DNA from: DATFVA01 sp963774455
GTDB taxonomy: Bacteria > Bacteroidota > Ignavibacteria > Ignavibacteriales > Ignavibacteriaceae
Length of the DNA: 64,000 nucleotides
Direction: 5' to 3'
NCBI GenBank assembly: GCA_963774455.1
Contig: CAVZFD010000005.1
Span: forward strand, 1,488,001-1,552,000
Shown here piece after piece: positions 8,978-17,512 of this stretch. A program made the translations under genes and the position numbers. The notes under the pieces are model-generated. The model did not search any database and was not told the DNA's origin. It worked only from the letters and a program-made list of their open reading frames with translations. Every line of letters begins with the position of its first letter. Within the stretch, counting starts at the first letter, position 1.

Positions 8978-9928
8978 TTATTTCCGGTTTTTCTTCTGTT
9001 CGGAAAGCGTATTTCTCTCCCAGAACATTCCGTCACTGAAACCCTGTATCGATTTGTCCATCCCGGTTAGATTCAACCTTTTCTGAGCCAGCATGCAGTA
9101 ATGTTCATCAATTTCAACTCCACAGAACTTTCTGCCCAGTTTTTTCGCTGCTGCTGCCGTAGTGCCAGATCCTATAAAAGGATCAAAAACCATATCACCC
9201 TCATTTGAACTTGCCAGAATAATTTTTGCGAGCAGCTTTTCAGGCTTCTGGGTGGGATGATCCGTATTCTCGGGCATCGACCAGAAAGGAACGGTTATAT
9301 CAGTCCATATATTTGACGGATGCGTAATCCTGAAGTTGGTATTGCTGTCCTCCACCCAATCCTTAGGTTTTCCATTTTCTCTGTATGGAGCAAGTACCCT
9401 GCGCCTCATTTTAACATCATCGATATTGAATGTAAAATCCGGCCCTGCAGTAAAATACCAGATATCCTCCGAACAGTTTTTCCAGTTTGATTTCGCTCCC
9501 CTTCCCTTTTCTCTTTCCCAGGTAATCCGGTTTCGAAGTATGAAATATTTTGAACCGGCATTATAGATTGCAGCCGAAGCTCTCCAGTCGCCGCAGATAT
9601 AAACTGAAGCGTCAGGTTTCAGCAGCCTTCCAAATTTACTGAGCCAGCTTTCCAGCCATTCCTCATACCTGCCGGAATCAATAATTTTGAAGGAAGTAGT
9701 ATTGAACTTTTTATAGATATTATAAGGCGGATCTACAAACAAAAGGTCAATGAACGAGTCGGGCAGCAGATCTATAACTGAAAATAAATCCTGGTTTATA
9801 ATTTTATCAGTAACAAACTCTTTAGAAACAGAAGAATTAATTTTAAGCAGAGATGATTTAAGTTTTTGTTCTTCGCCCTGGACAATTTCAAGCGTGCGGT
9901 TGTAAGGAGCTTTTTCTTTTTTTGGCAA
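8978..9928 (-). CDS. Site-specific DNA methyltransferase, beta class (adenine N6 or cytosine N4)
   Basis: 316 residues. Catalytic motif IV is DPPY at residues 66-69 (FVDPPYNI). The SAM-binding motif I, DPFIGSGTT, comes near residue 255-265. The order IV then I defines the beta class that includes CcrM, M.HinfI and M.RsrI. The stretch REKGRGAKSNWKN in the middle is probably part of target recognition. No restriction endonuclease is beside it, so it may be a solitary regulatory methylase or the remnant of a restriction-modification pair. It lies 4 bp downstream of the hybrid kinase gene and is likely cotranscribed with it. The recognition sequence cannot be read from the protein. Confidence 0.9.
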   Translation of the reverse strand: MPKKEKAPYNRTLEIVQGEEQKLKSSLLKINSSVSKEFVTDKIINQDLFSVIDLLPDSFIDLLFVDPPYNIYKKFNTTSFKIIDSGRYEEWLESWLSKFGRLLKPDASVYICGDWRASAAIYNAGSKYFILRNRITWEREKGRGAKSNWKNCSEDIWYFTAGPDFTFNIDDVKMRRRVLAPYRENGKPKDWVEDSNTNFRITHPSNIWTDITVPFWSMPENTDHPTQKPEKLLAKIILASSNEGDMVFDPFIGSGTTAAAAKKLGRKFCGVEIDEHYCMLAQKRLNLTGMDKSIQGFSDGMFWERNTLSEQKKNRK

Positions 9929-9932
9929 TTTA

Positions 9933-12900
9933 TCAGGTCTGACTGGTTAATTTATTGTATTTCACCCTGATAATTTCCAGTTCTTTTTCAACAATTTCAA
10001 CTTTTTGAGTAAGTTCATTTCCCAGCTTCCTGACATTGTCGTTAAATATACCGGATTTAGCAGCATTTTCCAGCTTAATACTTATATCAGAGATTGCATC
10101 CATACCCAATGTGAGACTGCTTCCCTTCAGCTTATGTGAATTAAATAGCAGATCTTTTGAATTCTCATTATCTATTGCTTTAGATATCAGTCCAATGGTT
10201 TTGGGAAGTTCATTTATGTAGACATCCAGCAGTTCAATCATAAAAAGTGCATCTTCATTTGAATTAACATCCTGTAGAAAACTTATCCTGCTCTCATCAA
10301 TGATCGGGAAATGATTCTGTTCCGTCTGCGCGTTATTCCTTTCTTTTACCTCTCCCCACTTTTGAAGACACGCCCCGAGCTTTTCCTGTGTAATCGGTTT
10401 TTGTATGAAGTCATTCATACCTGCCTGCAGGCATTTTTCTCTATGCTCTTCAATATCATTAGCAGACATCGCAACGATAAAGGGCTGATTCTCCTTCGGT
10501 ATTGCGTTTACAATAAGTTTTGAAGTTTCAATGCCGTCCATCTCAGGCATAAACATATCCATCAAAACCAGGTCGTAACATATTTTCTGAACAGCATCCA
10601 ATACCTCAAGTCCGTTGGCTGCAACATCACCCCTGTAGCCGAACCTTTCAAGCATTTTCAGGGCTACCTTCTGGTTAACGGCATTATCTTCTGCGATGAG
10701 TATTCTTAGTGGATATTTCACACCCAGAAGTGTATTGTCGCTCTTATAAGCAGTTTTATTTTCTGTCCCGATATTAAAAAGCTGCATCATAGTATCCCTT
10801 AAGTTGTTATACTTCACAGGTTTATTTATAACTGAGAGGAGTCTGTCTTTACTGTTTCCGTTCCTTTTAATTTTCCTTGCCATCATCCCTAACATGATTA
10901 CCGGCATATCGCTGCCATTTCTCATCGTCCTGATTTTTTCAACCAGCAAAGTCCCGTCCATTGACGGCATGTGCTGATCGACGATCATTATATCATACTG
11001 ATCTTTTTTAAGGAGATCGAGCGCTACCCGCGGATAGATAGTTCTAATTGGAATCATATTCCAGGCAAGGACCTGCTCTGTAATACTTTTTAAAGATACC
11101 TCGTTATCATCAATTATTAGCACACGTTTATTTTCCAGTTCCTTAATCTTCTTCTGGTAAATTTTCGATTGAAGTTCTACAGCTTCAACAATTATTGTAA
11201 AATAAAAGCTGCTTCCCTGATTAACTTTACTCTCCATCCACATTTTCCCGCCCATCAGTTCTGTCAGGCGTTTGCTTATCACCAAGCCTAATCCTGTTCC
11301 GCCGTACGACCTGTTGATAGAAGCGTCAAGCTGCGAAAATGCCTGGAATAGTCTGTGTTTTTTATTCTCCGGTATACCTATACCTGAATCTCTTACGCAG
11401 AACTTAATTTCGTATTTGTCTGCCTCTATTCGTACCGCGGTAATGGTAACGAGCACCTCGCCTTCTTCAGTGAACTTGACTGCATTACTTAGCAGGTTGG
11501 TTAAAATCTGCCTTACCCGTGTGACGTCGCCTTTGATGGCGGAAGGGCAGTCGGGATCCAGGTAATAGACCATATCAAGTTTCTTCTCTGCTGCCCTGGT
11601 CGCAAGCAGATCAAGGGAATCCTCAATACAGTCTCTAAGTTTAAATGGATGTGATTCTATCTCGAGTTTTTCCGATTCAATTTTTGAAAAATCAAGCAGG
11701 TCGTTTATAATTACAAGGAGCTGGTCGCCGCTTAATTTTATTGACTCAACATATTCCTTCTGCTCGGTTGTAAGTTCTGTGTCGAGCAGAAGTCCGGTCA
11801 TCCCTATTACTCCGTTCATCGGAGTGCGTATTTCGTGACTCATTGTAGCGAGAAATTCACTCTTGATCCTTGCGGCATTTTCGGTTTCAATTAATGCTTT
11901 GTCTAGCTCATAATTTTTCTTTATAAGTTCATTCTTTATGTCATCCTGTTTGATTACCGCCCCAATAGTAGCAGCCATTGTCGAAAGGAAATATTCCTCA
12001 TCCTCATTCCAGAACCTGTCTCTCCGGCAGTCGTCAAACCCGATAAATCCCCAGTATTTTTCATCAATCATGATAGGAACAAGGAGAATTGATTTGATAT
12101 TTCTGTCGACGAAAACTACTTTTTCATCAGGGGGAAGCTTTTTTATCAGAAATTTCAGAGTCTTTCCCTGTTCAAAATTTCCGTAAAAATCGAGCGAGGC
12201 AAATCTTGAATATGACAACCTCTGCAGAACTGGATTTTTTATCTGGGCTTCAGAGTTTATGGATGACCATTCATACAGAATGCTGACGTACATTTCCTCG
12301 GTCTCTTCATGGACCTGGTGCTTATAAATATACACCCTGTCAACTTCTGCAGCCATGCCAAGTGTTCGAAGAGCTTTTGATAAGCCGCTGTTAATATCAG
12401 AATTGGATATAGCTGTTTTTGTTGCCTCTGCTATTCCCTGGAGAAGTCCGTCTTTCTTCCGTAATAGCCTTTCGTTGGATTTTCTTTCAGAAATATCTCT
12501 TAAAATACTAAGAAGATATTTTTTCGCGTTAAGGTCATCGATGAAAGTATTTGAAACCTCAAGGTCTATCATCATTCCGTTCCAGAGCCTTACACTCGAT
12601 TCATAATTGGAACGGAAAGAACTCTCTTTAAAAAAGCTTTTGTATTTGTCGAGTGCATCCCTGCCGGTAATGTCGTCATAATGAGTTGAAAGCAGTGTAC
12701 CCTCAATCTCAGCTTTATGCTTGCCGATCATACGGGCATACGCATCATTGCACATAAAGATATACCCCTCCTCATCAGTCAGAAGCATACCTTCAGAAGA
12801 TTTATCCCATACTGTACGGAAGGTATTTTCGGAAGATTCCAGTTTCTTCTGAGATTGAATGCGGGTACCAATGTCCCTTAAAGTCGCCTGTGCAAAAAAT

Positions 12901-13355
12901 CTACCTCCAAGTTCAATTACTCTTCCGTTAATTTCTACCGGTACGATGCGGCCGTCTTTGTGTACAATATCCAGCTGGAAAATTATTTCCTCTCTGCCTC
13001 TGAACAGATTTAAGATAAGGTTAGTGTACTCATATATCTTTGATTGAGGGATGAAATCTGTAAACGACTTTCCGGTAACTTCGTATGGTTCGTAACCAGT
13101 CAGTTCTTTGCAGGAAGGACTGATGTAGGAAATCTTTCCGGATGCTGATAACCTTAATATTACATCAAGGGAGGCCTGCGTTACAAGGTTAAATTCAAGG
13201 TAAGCTTCACGGTAGCGTTCAATAGCGATCGATAAATCTATAAGAGTGTCTTTAGCGATTGGATCAAGACTATTCAGCTTCAGTTCTTTTAAGAGACTCT
13301 GAAGTTTGTGTAACTCTTCCAGGTCCTGTTCAATATATTGTAAATTTTTCTTCAA
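9933..13355 (-). CDS. Hybrid sensor histidine kinase: PAS-PAS-GAF-HisKA-HATPase-REC-REC-HPt
   Basis: An 1140-residue phosphorelay protein without clear transmembrane segments, so probably cytoplasmic. After a short coiled coil come two PAS domains (about 60-300) and a GAF domain (about 310-475). The HisKA domain has phospho-His507 in SHEIRTPMNG. The ATPase has an N box (NLLSNAVKF) and G boxes DSGIGIP and GGTGLGL. The receiver Asp residues are Asp793 (VDQHMP) and Asp933 (MDMFMP). The C-terminal HPt domain has His1074 in SHKLKGSS. All relay residues are intact. The input is unknown. It is the first gene of a pair with the DNA methyltransferase. Confidence 0.95.
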   Translation of the reverse strand: MKKNLQYIEQDLEELHKLQSLLKELKLNSLDPIAKDTLIDLSIAIERYREAYLEFNLVTQASLDVILRLSASGKISYISPSCKELTGYEPYEVTGKSFTDFIPQSKIYEYTNLILNLFRGREEIIFQLDIVHKDGRIVPVEINGRVIELGGRFFAQATLRDIGTRIQSQKKLESSENTFRTVWDKSSEGMLLTDEEGYIFMCNDAYARMIGKHKAEIEGTLLSTHYDDITGRDALDKYKSFFKESSFRSNYESSVRLWNGMMIDLEVSNTFIDDLNAKKYLLSILRDISERKSNERLLRKKDGLLQGIAEATKTAISNSDINSGLSKALRTLGMAAEVDRVYIYKHQVHEETEEMYVSILYEWSSINSEAQIKNPVLQRLSYSRFASLDFYGNFEQGKTLKFLIKKLPPDEKVVFVDRNIKSILLVPIMIDEKYWGFIGFDDCRRDRFWNEDEEYFLSTMAATIGAVIKQDDIKNELIKKNYELDKALIETENAARIKSEFLATMSHEIRTPMNGVIGMTGLLLDTELTTEQKEYVESIKLSGDQLLVIINDLLDFSKIESEKLEIESHPFKLRDCIEDSLDLLATRAAEKKLDMVYYLDPDCPSAIKGDVTRVRQILTNLLSNAVKFTEEGEVLVTITAVRIEADKYEIKFCVRDSGIGIPENKKHRLFQAFSQLDASINRSYGGTGLGLVISKRLTELMGGKMWMESKVNQGSSFYFTIIVEAVELQSKIYQKKIKELENKRVLIIDDNEVSLKSITEQVLAWNMIPIRTIYPRVALDLLKKDQYDIMIVDQHMPSMDGTLLVEKIRTMRNGSDMPVIMLGMMARKIKRNGNSKDRLLSVINKPVKYNNLRDTMMQLFNIGTENKTAYKSDNTLLGVKYPLRILIAEDNAVNQKVALKMLERFGYRGDVAANGLEVLDAVQKICYDLVLMDMFMPEMDGIETSKLIVNAIPKENQPFIVAMSANDIEEHREKCLQAGMNDFIQKPITQEKLGACLQKWGEVKERNNAQTEQNHFPIIDESRISFLQDVNSNEDALFMIELLDVYINELPKTIGLISKAIDNENSKDLLFNSHKLKGSSLTLGMDAISDISIKLENAAKSGIFNDNVRKLGNELTQKVEIVEKELEIIRVKYNKLTSQT

Positions 13356-13549
13356 AGAAAGTAAAATTCACCTCGATAATTACCTGTACACGGTGATTTA
13401 ATTGAAATTGTCCACTATTATGGGGCAATTCCCGTATTATATCACAAATTTTATTCCAGTAAATGAAAATCTGCTGTACCGGCGTCGGGAAGAAGTCGGG
13501 AATTACACTCAGATATGGTTATGGGATACTTATTCGTCGCCTGAGCGGG

Positions 13550-13580
13550 TTGCTTAGCAGGCAAGTATTCTCTAATTTTG
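13550..13580 (+). promoter_or_regulatory. Candidate Bacteroidota-type promoter of the citrate locus
   Basis: TTG at 13550-13552 and TAATTTTG at 13573-13580 are separated by 20 bp, which fits the TTTG-N19-21-TAnnTTTG layout. This is the best of the TAnnTTTG sites seen here. It lies 38 bp before the chosen start of the isocitrate dehydrogenase gene. Confidence 0.45.
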
Positions 13581-13617
13581 GTCACAATTTTTATTGAATT
13601 CTGGAGAAAGTTTCTTT

Positions 13618-14799
13618 ATGAAAAGAACAATTGTAACAATGCCGGGTGATGGTATAGGTAAAACAGTATTACCGGAGTCTTTAAGGGTTCTTGAGGCTGC
13701 CGGGTTTGAGGCTGAATATGTACATGCGGATATTGGATGGGAATTCTGGTGTAAGGAGGGAAACGCGCTGCCGCAGAGGACCATTGATATGCTTGAAAAA
13801 CACAAAATAGGATTGTTTGGAGCGATCACCTCCAAACCCAAAGATGCAGCTGCTAAGGAATTAGAGCCGGCACTTAGAGACCAGGGATTTGTTTATTTCA
13901 GTCCCATTGTCGGATTAAGACAGCACTTTAATCTCGACTTATGTATCCGTCCCTGCAGGTCATTTAAAGGAAACCCGCTTAACTTCATAAGAAGAGACGC
14001 AGAAGGCGGATTTGAAGAGCCCCTTGTAGATGCGGTCATCTTCAGACAGAATACAGAGGGACTGTATGCGGGTGTGGAATGGACCAATCCTCCTAAAATC
14101 GTGCGGGACGCGCTTGAAACGCATCCTAAGATGAAGGTTTTTAAAAAAGTTCCGGGTGAAGACCTTGCGGTATCGACAAGGATTATGACGAGGAATGCCT
14201 GCCAGAGAATTATTCGTGCAGCTTTTGAATATGCAGTAAAATATAATTACAAGAATGTAACCGTTTGTGAAAAACCGAATGTGTTAAGAGAGACCTCGGG
14301 AATGATGCTCAATGAAGCAAAAATAATTGCAAAGGAATTCCCCGGTATTGATTTATGGGACACTAATATCGATGCACAGATGATGTGGCTGACAAAAAAT
14401 CCGGAGAATTACGGAGTCATTGTAGCAGAGAATATGTTTGGCGATATTATTAGCGACGGCTTCGCAGGATTGGTAGGAGGTCTGGGATTTGCGTGCAGCG
14501 CTAATATAGGTGAAGGTGCGGCAGTCTTTGAACCAACTCATGGGTCTGCACCAAAATACCAGGAACTGAATCCTTCTATAGTAAACCCGGTTGCAATGTT
14601 CCTCAGTGCCTGCATGATGCTCGATCACATTGGTGAGAATGATAAAGCTGAAAAGATAAGAACTGCTATAGCAAAGGTTGTTGAGCAAGGTAAAGTGAAA
14701 ACATACGATATGATGAAGCTGAAAGGTAATGCTGAAGTATTTAAATACGGTGCAGCTTCCAGTCAGCAGATGACCGACGCTGTTATAGCTGCTTTATAA
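13618..14799 (+). CDS. icd: Isocitrate dehydrogenase-family enzyme, probably NADP-dependent
   Basis: A 393-residue beta-decarboxylating dehydrogenase. The start at 13618 (MKRTIV) is preferred because GGAGAAAG lies about 11 bp before it; an upstream ATG at 13594 would add eight unlikely residues. Visible motifs are MPGDGIGK at the N-terminus, the substrate arginines in GLRQ and DLCIRP, and the catalytic stretch NMFGDIISDG. Nucleotide specificity residues in HGSAPKYQ are Lys-Tyr, as in NADP-dependent E. coli enzyme. At the substrate Ser/Asn loop the Ser seems kept but Asn is replaced by Ile (SPIVGLR), so a related substrate such as homoisocitrate is possible. Aconitase and citrate lyase in the same locus favour isocitrate. 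Confidence 0.85.
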   Translation: MKRTIVTMPGDGIGKTVLPESLRVLEAAGFEAEYVHADIGWEFWCKEGNALPQRTIDMLEKHKIGLFGAITSKPKDAAAKELEPALRDQGFVYFSPIVGLRQHFNLDLCIRPCRSFKGNPLNFIRRDAEGGFEEPLVDAVIFRQNTEGLYAGVEWTNPPKIVRDALETHPKMKVFKKVPGEDLAVSTRIMTRNACQRIIRAAFEYAVKYNYKNVTVCEKPNVLRETSGMMLNEAKIIAKEFPGIDLWDTNIDAQMMWLTKNPENYGVIVAENMFGDIISDGFAGLVGGLGFACSANIGEGAAVFEPTHGSAPKYQELNPSIVNPVAMFLSACMMLDHIGENDKAEKIRTAIAKVVEQGKVKTYDMMKLKGNAEVFKYGAASSQQMTDAVIAAL

Positions 14800-14848
14800 T
14801 CCAGGTATTTCTGTTTAGAATGTTTCATTTTTAAGGGAGGATATCATT

Positions 14849-16495
14849 ATGAACGGAATCGTACTTATTCTGCTTGCTATTGTATTCTATGCAATAGCTT
14901 ACCGTTTGTATGGTACATTTATTTCCCGGAAGTTGAAGGTAAATGCAGAACGGGAAACTCCGTCGCACACAATGTATGACGGTGTCGATTATGTTCCTGC
15001 AAAATCTCCTGTATTGCTGGGACACCACTTTGCATCAATAGCCGGAGCAGGACCAATAGTGGGACCAGTGATTGCGGCGGGATTCGGATGGATACCGGTT
15101 TACATATGGGTTCTGTTCGGTGCAGTTTTCATTGGAGGGGTTCACGACTACACAACTATCATTGCCTCTATTCGTCACCAATCGAAGTCAATCGGTTATA
15201 TAATTGAAAAATATATCGGTATAAGCGGCAAAAGGCTGTTTCTCTTGTTCGCCTGGGCAACCCTGGTTCTGGTTGTTGCCGTATTCACAATTATCGTTGC
15301 AGATACTTTTACGAATATCCCTCCTGCCGGCACTTCTTCGCTCTTGTTTATGCTGCTTGCTGTCTTATTCGGTATTGCTATTTACAAGGTAAAGGTCCCT
15401 TTATGGATAGCTTCCATCGTTGGTGTTGTTCTTTTGTTTGGATGCATCCCGCTTGGCGAGATGTTTCCTCTTCATCTTTCAAAGCTCATCTGGGAGTTTA
15501 TACTTTTCGCCTACATTTTCATAGCATCAGTTACCCCGGTTTGGATCTTATTGCAGCCGCGTGATTATCTGAACTCGTACTTTTTATACGCACTTATGCT
15601 GGGTGGGGTTGTGGGAGTATTCTTCGCCTCCCCCGGGATGAATATTCCTGCCGTGGCATCTTTTAGTCTTGATAAGGTAGGATATCTTTTTCCTGCCCTG
15701 TTTGTAACCGTTGCGTGCGGGGCTGTTAGCGGATTCCATTCAATAGTTGCCAGCGGAACAACTGCAAAGCAGTTGAATAAGGAAACAGACGGAAAGCTGA
15801 TTGGTTATGGAAGTATGCTGATTGAAGGTGTGCTTGCGGTTTTAGCGTTGATAGCTGTATCTGCAATGGGGACCGCCCGGTTTAGCGACATACTTATAAA
15901 TAAAGGTCCTGTTGCTGCATTCTCAATAGGAGTAGCAACTTTTATTGAGAGTATTCCTTTCCTCTCAGTTACTGCTTCGAGTGCAACAAACTTCGTAGCG
16001 CTGGCCGTGGCTGCTTTCGCGCTTACATCACTTGATACTGCCACAAGATTAGGAAGATATACATTCCAGGAATTTTTTGAGATTAGCGGTAGAAAAGAAC
16101 AGCCCTTCCTCGTTAAAAACAGGTATGCAGCAACAGCAATAACAGTATTTTTCGGAGCAGCATTGACCTTCAGCGGACAGACTATGTCGATCTGGCCGGT
16201 ATTCGGAAGCGCTAATCAGCTCCTGGCCGCGCTTGCACTCCTGGCTATTACTGTATGGGTAGCTGATCTGAAAGAGAATTTCCTTTTTGTATTAATTCCT
16301 ATGGTGTTTATGTTCAGCGTTACGTTAACTGCACTGGTAATGCTTTTTTATACCAATATTTCAAACGGTCATTATATCCTTTCCTTTATATCGGTACTTC
16401 TGTTTTTGCTGGCAGTACTGCTAGGCATAAAGGCATATACGGTACTTGTTCACAATAAACCTGATAAGATTAAAGAGAAATTAATTACTGAATAA
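14849..16495 (+). CDS. cstA: CstA-family carbon starvation membrane transporter
   Basis: 548 residues with many hydrophobic helices. The N-terminus has the CstA signature: YGTFISRKL, then YVPAKSPVLLGHHFASIAGAGP split over residues about 50-72, then GAVFIGGVHDY. Family members take up peptides or pyruvate. A strong Shine-Dalgarno GGGAGGAT stands 8 bp before the ATG. It lies 49 bp after icd in the same direction, so it may bring in a carbon substrate for the citrate/isocitrate enzymes; the substrate is not visible in the sequence. It is shorter than E. coli CstA (about 700 residues), as in many anaerobes. Confidence 0.93.
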   Translation: MNGIVLILLAIVFYAIAYRLYGTFISRKLKVNAERETPSHTMYDGVDYVPAKSPVLLGHHFASIAGAGPIVGPVIAAGFGWIPVYIWVLFGAVFIGGVHDYTTIIASIRHQSKSIGYIIEKYIGISGKRLFLLFAWATLVLVVAVFTIIVADTFTNIPPAGTSSLLFMLLAVLFGIAIYKVKVPLWIASIVGVVLLFGCIPLGEMFPLHLSKLIWEFILFAYIFIASVTPVWILLQPRDYLNSYFLYALMLGGVVGVFFASPGMNIPAVASFSLDKVGYLFPALFVTVACGAVSGFHSIVASGTTAKQLNKETDGKLIGYGSMLIEGVLAVLALIAVSAMGTARFSDILINKGPVAAFSIGVATFIESIPFLSVTASSATNFVALAVAAFALTSLDTATRLGRYTFQEFFEISGRKEQPFLVKNRYAATAITVFFGAALTFSGQTMSIWPVFGSANQLLAALALLAITVWVADLKENFLFVLIPMVFMFSVTLTALVMLFYTNISNGHYILSFISVLLFLLAVLLGIKAYTVLVHNKPDKIKEKLITE

Positions 16496-16506
16496 CAGAG
16501 GAATCA

Positions 16507-17037
16507 ATGCGCGATAAGATATTAAAAATCTGGCCTGAAATAGAATGGATAAAAAATGAAGATCTGCGTGAGAAAACCATTCAATGCTGGATATATGCTG
16601 TGGAAAACAGCGTGCTGAGTACGGAAGATCTTGAAGTTATTCCCTTCTCATTGTTGATTAAAGATTGTAATATCACTTTTATGAACCATAAGAGAACTGC
16701 AGTGCAGTTATCTCTGGATATCGCTAATAGAATGAAAGAGAATTTCGGTGATAATATAGCAGTTGATATGGACCTTCTTATCTCGGGAGCTATACTGATC
16801 GATGTAGGTAAATTACTGGAATATGATAAAGTTGATGGGAAACTTACAACAAGCAAAGCCGGGAGACTGCTGCGGCATCCTTTCAGCGGTGTTGCTATCG
16901 CCGACCGTTTTGGTCTGCCCCCTGAAGTACAGCATATAATAGCATATCATGCAAAGGAAGGCGACCTTGCTAAACGAAGCGTCGAAGCAATAATAGTACA
17001 TCATGCGGATTTCGTTTCATTCGAACCATTTAAATGA
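16507..17037 (+). CDS. HD-domain-like protein with an altered HD motif
   Basis: 176 residues folding like an HD phosphohydrolase: His61 (MNHKRTAV), then ILIDVGKLLE, His124, His148 (AYHAKEG) and His165/His166 with Asp168 (IIVHHADF). The usual His-Asp pair reads Ile98-Asp99, so one metal ligand is missing. It may bind but not hydrolyse a nucleotide, or use one metal. It lies 11 bp after cstA with Shine-Dalgarno AGAGGAAT, so it belongs to the citrate locus. The stop codon is only 2 bp before the first repeat unit at 17040, so the C-terminus could have been cut by the insertion. Confidence 0.7.
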   Translation: MRDKILKIWPEIEWIKNEDLREKTIQCWIYAVENSVLSTEDLEVIPFSLLIKDCNITFMNHKRTAVQLSLDIANRMKENFGDNIAVDMDLLISGAILIDVGKLLEYDKVDGKLTTSKAGRLLRHPFSGVAIADRFGLPPEVQHIIAYHAKEGDLAKRSVEAIIVHHADFVSFEPFK

Positions 17038-17039
17038 TC

Positions 17040-17172
17040 GTCATTGCGAACGAGTCTTTCTCCTTTTTGTCATTGCGTGTGAGTCTTCGAACGAAGCAAT
17101 CTCTGACGATACTGTAAATGTCATTGCGAGCGAGTCTTCGAGCGAAGCAATCTTTAAGTGATACTGGGAAAC
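17040..17172 (+). repeat. Three tandem-like units of a GTCATTGCGA...GAAGCAATCT repeat
   Basis: Unit 1 (17040-17068) is truncated. Unit 2 (17069-17119) and unit 3 (17120-17172) begin with GTCATTGCG, continue with GAGTCTTCGA and CGAAGCAATCT, and end with GATACTG; the period is 51 bp. Each unit core is partly palindromic (ATTGC...GCAAT, and TTCGA/TCGAA in the middle). Short repeats of this kind are known from dispersed families in other bacteria. There are no unique spacers, so it is not a CRISPR array. Confidence 0.8.
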
Positions 17173-17475
17173 ATGAAGAATTATTTTATATATATCTTAA
17201 CAAATAAAAATAACTCGGTTCTATACACCGGAGTTACAAACGATTTAACTCGTAGAACCTGGGAACATAAATCAAAATTAATTAAAGGATTTACTCAAAA
17301 ATACAATGTTGACAAGCTGGTTTATTATGAAGTTTTTGAAGATCTAACTGCTATTCAAAGAGAAAAGCAAATCAAAGCAGGTTCAAGAAAAAAGAAAATT
17401 GAATTAATAAATAAATTAAATCCTGAATGGAATGATTTATTTAATCTTAACATAGAGATTGCTTCATCCCGATAA
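17173..17475 (+). CDS. Single-domain GIY-YIG nuclease-like protein
   Basis: About 100 residues from the ATG at 17173, just after GGGAAAC; an upstream ATG at 17158 lies within the repeat and is less likely. The GIY-YIG core reads YFIYILTN then SVLYTGVTNDLTRR, followed by a conserved EH and the metal-binding Glu in QREKQIKAG. This is the small UPF0213/YhbQ-like group, distinct from the domain in UvrC at 1881. The last codons (IASSR and stop) are encoded inside the right-hand repeat. A hand count of 17221-17460 gives 65 G or C in 240 (27%), against 30 of 60 in aconitase at 17581-17640, a sign of separate origin. Confidence 0.88.
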   Translation: MKNYFIYILTNKNNSVLYTGVTNDLTRRTWEHKSKLIKGFTQKYNVDKLVYYEVFEDLTAIQREKQIKAGSRKKKIELINKLNPEWNDLFNLNIEIASSR

Positions 17476-17494
17476 AATCGGGATTCGCAATGAC
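17456..17494 (-). repeat. Inverted copy of the GTCATTGCGA repeat with an internal hairpin
   Basis: Ends AGATTGCTTC and GCAATGAC are the reverse complement of the unit ends at 17120-17153. The middle is a perfect hairpin, ATCCCGAT-AAA-ATCGGGAT. It overlaps the 3' end of the GIY-YIG gene, whose stop codon TAA is in the hairpin loop region, and ends 8 bp before the Shine-Dalgarno of the aconitase gene. Confidence 0.8.
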
Positions 17495-17512
17495 AAGTCG
17501 TAGGAGTAAATG

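Larger units (their letters stand above)
17120..17494. mobile_element. Putative small mobile unit: GIY-YIG gene between inverted repeats
   Basis: Repeat unit 3 (17120-17153) and the copy at 17456-17494 are inverted relative to each other: GTCATTGCGA...GAAGCAATCT on the left, AGATTGCTTC...GCAATGAC on the right. Between them is one AT-rich gene for a GIY-YIG nuclease-like protein, which supplies almost the whole inside. The unit interrupts an otherwise coherent citrate operon. Mobility is inferred from structure; no target-site duplication could be assigned. Confidence 0.5.

Noticed and set aside
17040..17172. Direct repeats that might be a CRISPR array
   Set aside because: Only two and a half units, period 51 bp with no unique spacers, and the inter-unit sequence is itself partly conserved. 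No cas genes are nearby.
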